Of a DNA stretch of 64,000 bases, positions 57,714 to 64,000 are shown in pieces; the first letter of the stretch is position 1, and every line of letters starts with the position of its first letter. Origin of the DNA: Microplitis mediator. Lineage: Eukaryota > Arthropoda > Insecta > Hymenoptera > Braconidae. The stretch is from assembly GCF_029852145.1 (NCBI RefSeq), contig NC_079977.1, forward strand, positions 2,976,001 to 3,040,000, read 5' to 3'. The translations under genes were made by a program, and so were the position numbers. The notes under the pieces are model-generated. The model did not search any database, had not been told where the DNA came from, and saw only the letters and a program-made list of their open reading frames with translations.

Positions 57714-58918
57714 ACACTGTAAAAAGAACGGTGTTAAAATGAAGTTACACCGGTGTAGGAGGTGTAATTCGGCGGTGTTAAATCGGTGTAAAAACGGGAA
57801 AACCAGGCGGTGTTATTTTAACACCGGGGAATTTTTTTAACACCGGTACAGAATATTTACACCGGTGGCGGCGTTATTTTCACACCGCTTTCGGTATAAA
57901 AATTTAACACCGCCGATTTTAACACCTACACCGCTTGGATTTACTTTGTGTTAAAAAATGTAGATCATTACTTATGCGTGCGCCTTTTCATGGCCAGCAC
58001 ACATGCAAAGGCGTAATTCGGCGGTGTTAAAATACCGGTGTAAAAACGGGGTAACCAGGCGGCGTTATTTTAACACCGGGGAAATTTTTTTAACACCGGT
58101 TCAGAATAATTACATTGGTGGCGGCGTTATTTTCACACCGCTTTCGGTGTAGAAATTTAACACCGCCGATTTTAACACCTACACCGCTTGGACTTACCCC
58201 GGTGATTTTTTACAGTGTACAACAAACGCCATAATTGAATAAATTATTTACTTTATGTTAAAAAATGTAGATCATTACTTATGCGTGCGTCTTTTCATGG
58301 CCAGCACACATGCGTATTTCGGCGGTGTTAAAATACCGGTGTAAAAACGGGGTAACCAGGCGGCTTTATTTTAACACCGGGGAATTTTTTTTAACACCGG
58401 TACAGAATATTTACACCGGTGGCGGCGTTATTTTCACACCGCTTTCGGTATTAAAATTTAACGCCGCCGATTTTAACACCTACACCGCTTGGACTTACCC
58501 CGGTTATTTTTCACAGTGTAGAACAAACGCCATAATAAAATAAATTATTTACTTTATGTTAAAAAATGTAGATCATTACTTATGCGTGCGCCTTTTCATG
58601 GCCAGCACACATGCAAAGGTGTAAGTCGGCGGTGTTAAACCGGTGTAAAAGCGGGGTAACCAGGCGGCGTTATTTTAACACCGGGGAATTTTTTTTAACA
58701 CCGGTACAGAATATTTACACCGGTGACGGCGTTATTTTCACACCGCTTTCGGTGTAGAAATTTAACACCGCCGATTTTAACACCTACACCGCTTGGATTT
58801 ACCCCGGTTATTTTTCAGTCTACAATAAACACCATAATTAAATAAATTATTTACTTTATGTTAAAAAATGTACATCATTACTTATGCGTGCGTCTTTTCA
58901 TGGCCAGCACACATGCAA
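57714..58918 (+). repeat. CGGTGTTA/TAACACCG word array in four ~300-bp units
   Basis: It opens ACACTGTAAAAAGAACGG. Units are joined by TTAAAAAATGTAGATCATTA, CTTATGCGTGCG and CATGGCCAGCACACATGC (57952, 58258, 58558, 58858). Each unit holds GGCGGTGTTAAAATACCGGT, TTATTTTAACACCGGGG, TTTACACCGGTGGCGGCG and ACACCTACACCGCTTGG. Unit ends read TTTTTTACAGTGTA, the inverse of the opening. The open frame at 58310-58543 is a by-product. Confidence 0.85.
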
Positions 58919-60282
58919 ATGTAAAAAAAAAACGAATAATAACAAGCGTGTATGCAAAAGTTTATTGAGTCCAGCAGAGCAAAGAGTGATACAAAATGAT
59001 CTAGGGTCAGGAGAGTAAATCCTGAGCAATTAAGGCGGCGTAGCAGCTTCTGGAGTCTCAAGATCATCAATTTTCCGCGAATGGGCGGCAATTACTGTAC
59101 CCAGGGCATTAATTATGTCGCCTGTAGACTCTTACCATCAAGCAAGCCGTCTTTGGCTATTGCTCTGGGCCCTCTGCAATTCTCTCTCTATATTTTACCT
59201 TTTTTTTAGGTTATAATTCATAAAATTTTAGGTTATCAACATCATAACTCGTCTAATTCAGACGTTGAGTGGATGTAATAACTGAAAATAAGTTAAATAA
59301 AGATGTATGTTAATGTTTGAGACAAGTTAAATAATCTTTAGCGCGTGCTGGAGAATTGCAGAGATCAATTACCACCCTGTATGTGAGATATAATAAGTAA
59401 AGACGTTGCCTGTACCTTCTGCGAATCCGTGGGCTAAGATAAATAGTCATTGGGTGGATACATATGTGTTATTTTATTTATGCTTTTTTTTTAATGGATG
59501 CTGTGGTGTGCAGTAGGCAAAGAACCGAGAAGACCAAGACCAAGACTAAGACCAAGACCAAGACGACGTTAATGAGAATGCAATGAGACGCAGTCTTAAC
59601 TTTACTGTAGATCTGGGCACTGGGCATAGCTATAAAACGGATGCAACTTAAACATATTTTTTTTCCTAATTAAGATGTAGTCGGTTGTCCATTACGTAAA
59701 TATATCCTGGATCTTGATTTACGATTCACGTTTAAAATTAAAACGATTGGTCGCTCGGAGACTTGATAGAGTATAAGAAGAAGAACCATGAGTTTTACTT
59801 GCTGATGTGTAGACTCGAGGCTAGGAGCTGTAGTAACGTTAATTTTTTAAGTCTTTTCTTCATGTAGTCAAGGATATGGAGACTGAGACTGAGACTAAGA
59901 CTGAGACTGGAGACTTGTTTCACGATCGTGTTCTGGTCTGTTGTTGCTGGTCCAAGTGGATTGTGAACCGTTGGACTAAGAACGTTGAGAACGGATTGTA
60001 CGCTCAAAGCTGATGCTATGCTAATTTTATACGGATCTGCCTATGTCCACTGAGTCTTGTTTACTATTTTCCTATTTGAATATCTTTGATACCCACAGCC
60101 TGAGGTCGTGGGCTAAGCTCGGCTGAAGGTCTCTTGGAATGCCGCTTTTTTACCATATGACAATTTTGAGACATCTGCCGGATTTTTTTTTAAGTATTAC
60201 GACATTTTGTTGACTTTTTTGAGCTGCGTTCTTTTTGAGGCGTGATTTGAAAATGGCTTGAAATTTTATTTGAATATTTTGA
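58919..60282. other. Intergenic DNA with hexamer microsatellites
   Basis: (ACCAAG)n at about 59530-59565 and (GAGACT)n at about 59878-59912. No exon recognised. Confidence 0.45.
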
Positions 60283-61415
60283 ACTTCCCGCTAAAAATAT
60301 TTCAAATTTTTAAAAAAGGGAAGTAATTGGTTTCGGTCCGATTTTCGGAAATCGAGTTTTCATCAGATGTCAACGTTTTGAGATCCTAGGAAGCTATTCT
60401 GACTAATTTCAAGATGGACGTCCGTGTGTACACTGAAAAAAATAATTGGTAGCAGCTACCGATTGGCAATTGGTAGCCACTACCGATTATTTTTCGGTAG
60501 CCGCTACCGATTATTTCGGTACCAGTTAACTGGTACCGAAATAATCGGTAGCTGCTAGTGATTAATTTTTAGTAAAAGCTACCGATTATTTTGGTGACGG
60601 CTACCGAATATTCGGTAACAGCTACCGATTATTTCGGTACCAGTTACTGATTGGAATTGGTACCAGCTACCGAAAAAAAATCGGTAGCTGTTACCAAAAA
60701 TTAGGTCACTGGTACCGAAATAATCGGTAGCGGCTACCGAAAAATAATCGGTAATGGCTACCGATTGACAATAGGTAGCTGCTACCGATTATTAATTAGT
60801 AGCAGCTACCGAAAAATGATCGGTAATGGCTACCGATTGCCAATAGATAGCTGCTACCGATTATTAATTAGTAGCGGCTACCGAAAAATAATCGGTAGTG
60901 GCTACTGATTGCCAATAGGTAGCTGCTACCGATTATTTTTTTCAGTGTATGTGTGTGTAAACTTTTTTTGTCCGACGATATCTTTGGAACGAATCAACCG
61001 ATTTGAACGTTTTTGGTGGCAATCGAAAGAGCTCACCAAAACTTAGAATTGATTAGATTTTGGGGTAGATCGGTCATGTAGTTTACGAGTTATACGAAGA
61101 ATAAAAATTAAAAATTTCTTTTGTTTTTCGTTTTTTTAGTATAACTAATAAACTACTTGCCCGATTCGCCTCGAAATTTAATCAGTTTTAAGTCTTGTTG
61201 AGCCCTTTCGATTGCCACCAAAAACGTTCAAATCGTTTTATTCCATCCAAAGATATCGTCGGTCAAAATTATAATTTTTCAGTAAAGCTATGTTTTACCG
61301 GCCTAACAAATTTTTGAGCTTAAAGAGCTCAAAAATTTACAAGTAACAATGTTTCCGAGCTCCTTGAGAAGTGTCGGGTCTGACCCGCAGGGTCAGGCAG
61401 TTTTCAGATTTTTTT
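60283..61415 (-). mobile_element. AACTTCCCG-ended element, copy 3, inverted
   Basis: Left: AACTTCCCGCTAAAAAT, GGTTTCGGTCCGATTTTCGG, CATCAGATGTCAACGTTTTG, AGGAAGCTATTCTGACTAAT. Right: GGGTCTGACCCGCAGGGTCA. This is the reverse order and strand of copies 1 and 2. Inner blocks (AACGAATCAACCGATTTGAA) are diverged. A word array (60430-60948) sits where the other copies have their microsatellite. Confidence 0.7.
60430..60948. mobile_element. Nested GGTAGCTGCTACCGATT word array (CACTGAAAAAAAT ends)
   Basis: Starts ACACTGAAAAAAATAATTGG and ends CGATTATTTTTTTCAGTGTA. About twenty both-strand variants of ATTGGTAGCAGCTACCGATT. Nested in copy 3 of the AACTTCCCG element between GTGTGTA and GTATGTGTG. Confidence 0.85.
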
Positions 61416-62353
61416 TTCAAAAACTATAGACGAAATCGCAATTAAAACTTTGCTAATTTTAGCTTTTTCTGATCGATAGCTTGTAAGAAAATTTTTGACA
61501 GTACGGTAACTAAAATTACTCGGATCGAGAGAATTGAGGTTTGAAATGAAATTTTTTTCATCTCGATACGATGATTTTAACCAGTTGGCTTTTTGAGCTA
61601 CGATAATTTTTGAATGAATAAAATAATTGAGTTCGAGTAAAAATAAATAAAATATTGATAATTATTTATCATAAACGATTTAAAATACCATTAGAAATAT
61701 AAAAATAAGCATTGGTAAAATACGACTTGTTTTTGTGTCTCTTGAAAGACATCTGCCGTCTGACAATCAAGTTTATTTCAGTCGACGGGTTAAAAGAAGC
61801 ATCTTAGATGGTTGTAGAGTTCAGTCCTTGACCTTGTATGCAACATAACTCGTGTGTACGCGTGTCATTACTCCTGGTGCGGTGGGATCTAAATAAGAGA
61901 AAATGGCATCAGCGTCCCGACGCTTTTGCTGTTGATTATGATGATGCCGCCTTGGATCTCAATGCTATGGTCCGACTATACCGCAATAAAAGTCAACTTT
62001 ACGACAACAACAACAACAACAACAAGAATAATAATAATAATAACAGGAAAGACCGCATAGTGACTAGTGACACTAAATGATGCGACGAGTGACGTTTCAT
62101 TAACACTCTCTTACTGCGCCCACTTTATATGCAAGTAGATGGAGAATGGAGATGAGATGAAATTAAATGGAATATGCTATAGAATGTAATGGCACGTAAT
62201 GGAAGAGGCCAACTGTATAATAACCAAGAGCAAGACCAATAGCAAGACCAAGACCACCTTCACCATCTGAGAATATATAAAATAGCTGAGGACATTGGCC
62301 GTGATTGATAAATTAAATATGAGGTCAATGATCGTGAGAAAATAATAAACATA
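61416..62353. other. Intergenic DNA with AAC/AAT triplet tract
   Basis: An ATG-started 80-codon frame (61838-62080) contains a run of Asn codons from a trinucleotide tract and an unremarkable first half. It is not supported as a gene. Confidence 0.4.
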
Positions 62354-63680
62354 CCCGTGAAAAAATGCTTGGATTTCATTATATATAATTATATATGAAC
62401 AGTTTGATATACCGATATCCAAATATTGGCAGGATCTAGCTATATATATCTATATATGACTATGCATAACTATATATAATTTTGTATAGTTGTTACCGCA
62501 GTTATATGTCGTAATGATCGGTAATTATAATTTTTCTTAACTATTTACTTCTTTTATCAATGAAAATAATTATATCGTCATCATTAGATATGGTTGTACT
62601 TGATCCGATATAATCATGTATACTGAGTATAGCTCGATATAATTATATATAATCATACAAAAATTTTGATGCAATTATATAGAACTATTTATGGTCGTAT
62701 TCAATTATATGTAATTATATGTGTAATCATTTTTTTCACTTCAAGTGTCATATATGGTTATATATATAAGGATATGATTATATATAACTAGTTATGATTA
62801 GATATATTTATATGTAATCATACAGAAATTTGGATATAATTATATAGAACTATATATGGTCATATTCAATTATATGTAATTATATATGTAACCATTTATT
62901 TCACTTCAAGTGTCATATGTGGTTATATATAATAAGATATGTTTATATATAACTAGTCATAATTAGATATAATTGTATGTAATCATATAAAAATTTAGAT
63001 ATAATTATATAGAACTATATATGGTCATATTCAATTATATTTGTACTCATTTTTTTCACTTCAAGTGACATATCTGGTTATATATATATAAGGATGTGAT
63101 TATATATAACTAGTTATGATTAGATTTAATTATATATTATCATACAGAAATTTGGATATAATTATATAGAACTATATATGGTCATATTCAACTATATGTA
63201 ACTATAGAGGTAATCATTTTTTTTACTTCAAGTGTCGTATCTGGTCATATATAATAAGATATGTTTATATATAACTAGTCATGATTAGATATAATTATAA
63301 GTTATCATATAAAAATTTGGATATAATTACATAGAACTATATATAGCCATATCCAATTATATATGTTATCATTTTTTCACTTCAAGTGTCATATCTGGTT
63401 ATATATAATAAGATATGATCATATACATCTAGTCATGATTAGATATAATTATATAGAACACTATATGGCCATATCCAATTGTATGTAATTATATATGTAA
63501 CCATTTTTTTTATTTCAAGTGTCATATCTGGTCATATATAATAAGATATGTTTATAAGTAACTAGTTATGAATAGATATAATTATGTATAATCATACAAA
63601 AATTTTGATATAATTATATAGAACTATATATGGTAATTTCCAAATAAATATAGTATGATATAATAATTTTTTCTCGGGAC
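62354..63680 (+). mobile_element. TATAATTATATATGG word array (CCCGTGAAAAAATG ends)
   Basis: Starts CCCGTGAAAAAATGCTTGGA and ends TAATTTTTTCTCGGGA. Higher-order period near 180 bp, about six units: TTTCACTTCAAGTGTCATAT, GGTTATATATAATAAGATAT, ATAACTAGTTATGATTAGAT, AAATTTGGATATAATTATAT, AGAACTATATATGGTCATAT. Resembles the TCCCGGG-ended array at 13429 in its termini. Confidence 0.8.
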
Positions 63681-64000
63681 AGACAAATGTTAAAACAATG
63701 AAATTATTTATATTATTAAATATACAATGATGATAATGATTAATGATTTGAAATACAGCGAGGGCAGTATTTTTAGCTGTCAGAGGACTCAGACACTGAA
63801 TCGAGTCTACTAGACACGAGCAATGACACGCGTAGCCTATCGGAACGAATCTATTAAATTGTTGGCAGCTAGCGCATTGGAGGAATAAACCATCTTAAGC
63901 CATTACCATTCATCCACATCGTAAGTTATCTTCGATGACAGGGTGAAGGTATAGAAGTGTCTTAAAACTAAAGATACGCCGGAGAGCTGACTTCCTCTTT
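63681..64000. other. Window end, intergenic DNA
   Basis: No exon or repeat recognised. Composition is less AT-rich from 63770 onward. Confidence 0.4.

Noticed and set aside
58310..58543. 77-codon frame
   Set aside because: Lies in the CGGTGTTA array and reads the repeated words.
61838..62080. 80-codon ATG frame with an Asn run
   Set aside because: The Asn run is an AAC/AAT microsatellite, and the first half has no recognisable content or splice signals.
1..64000. Integrated viral or polydnavirus segment
   Set aside because: Considered because the host may be a parasitoid wasp, but no viral gene family, circle-junction motif or clustered virulence gene was recognised.

Overview
The window looks like nuclear DNA from an insect, most likely a hymenopteran and plausibly a parasitoid wasp. 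The sequence is very A+T-rich and gene-sparse, its genes are split by GT-AG introns and followed by AATAAA signals, and it carries a highly divergent ionotropic receptor. The species call is inference; no marker gene is present.

Three spliced genes are supported, all on the + strand. (1) A CYB5D1 homologue (exons 3963-4379 and 4452-4676; first coding exon not found), an axonemal heme-domain protein. (2) A complete three-exon divergent ionotropic receptor (12314-17496, 643 aa) with a signal-peptide exon, an N-terminal domain exon and a channel exon. (3) The last five exons of a gene I do not recognise (49867-52371, 306 aa seen), probably a secreted six-cysteine glycoprotein. The genes are not functionally related and show no operon-like arrangement. 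A few weaker coding traces lie at 11776-11884, 27449-27699, 46233-46403 (minus strand) and 46555-46705.

Nearly everything else is repeats. Layout: 1-2215 tandem and MITE-like repeats; 2960-3190 a double hairpin upstream of CYB5D1; 5146-6100 tRNA-box repeats; 7456-9717 foldback and word-array elements; 10738-11557 and 18296-19097 two copies of an AACTTCCCG-ended element, with a third inverted at 60283-61415; 13149-16135 a nest of elements filling receptor intron 2; 19098-20270 word arrays; 21390-22110 a 191-bp tandem array; 23480-26593 more arrays; 26600-28080 and 45230-47400 an old duplicated segment; 28140-33000 tandem arrays; 34153-35189 a giant hairpin; 35390-44440 TIR elements; 49053-49790 tandem MITEs; 51040-52185 an array inside intron 4 of the unknown gene; 53150-58918 tandem arrays; 62354-63680 another word array.

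The most striking pattern is a class of loci built on one plan. Their termini resemble CACNG or CCCGNG followed by an A run, and their interior consists of many imperfect, both-strand copies of one short self-complementary word. The word differs from locus to locus (ATCTGGTCAGAT, CTTGGGCCAAG, TTGAATCAAG, TTACGGTAA, CGGTGTTAA, GGTAGCTGCTACC, TATGATCATATA and others). Two further dispersed signals stand out: a 19-base palindrome TAGGAAATTWAATTTCCTA present at about 18 places, and a repeat-borne CTCF-like core (CCACTAGATGGCGC) at five places.
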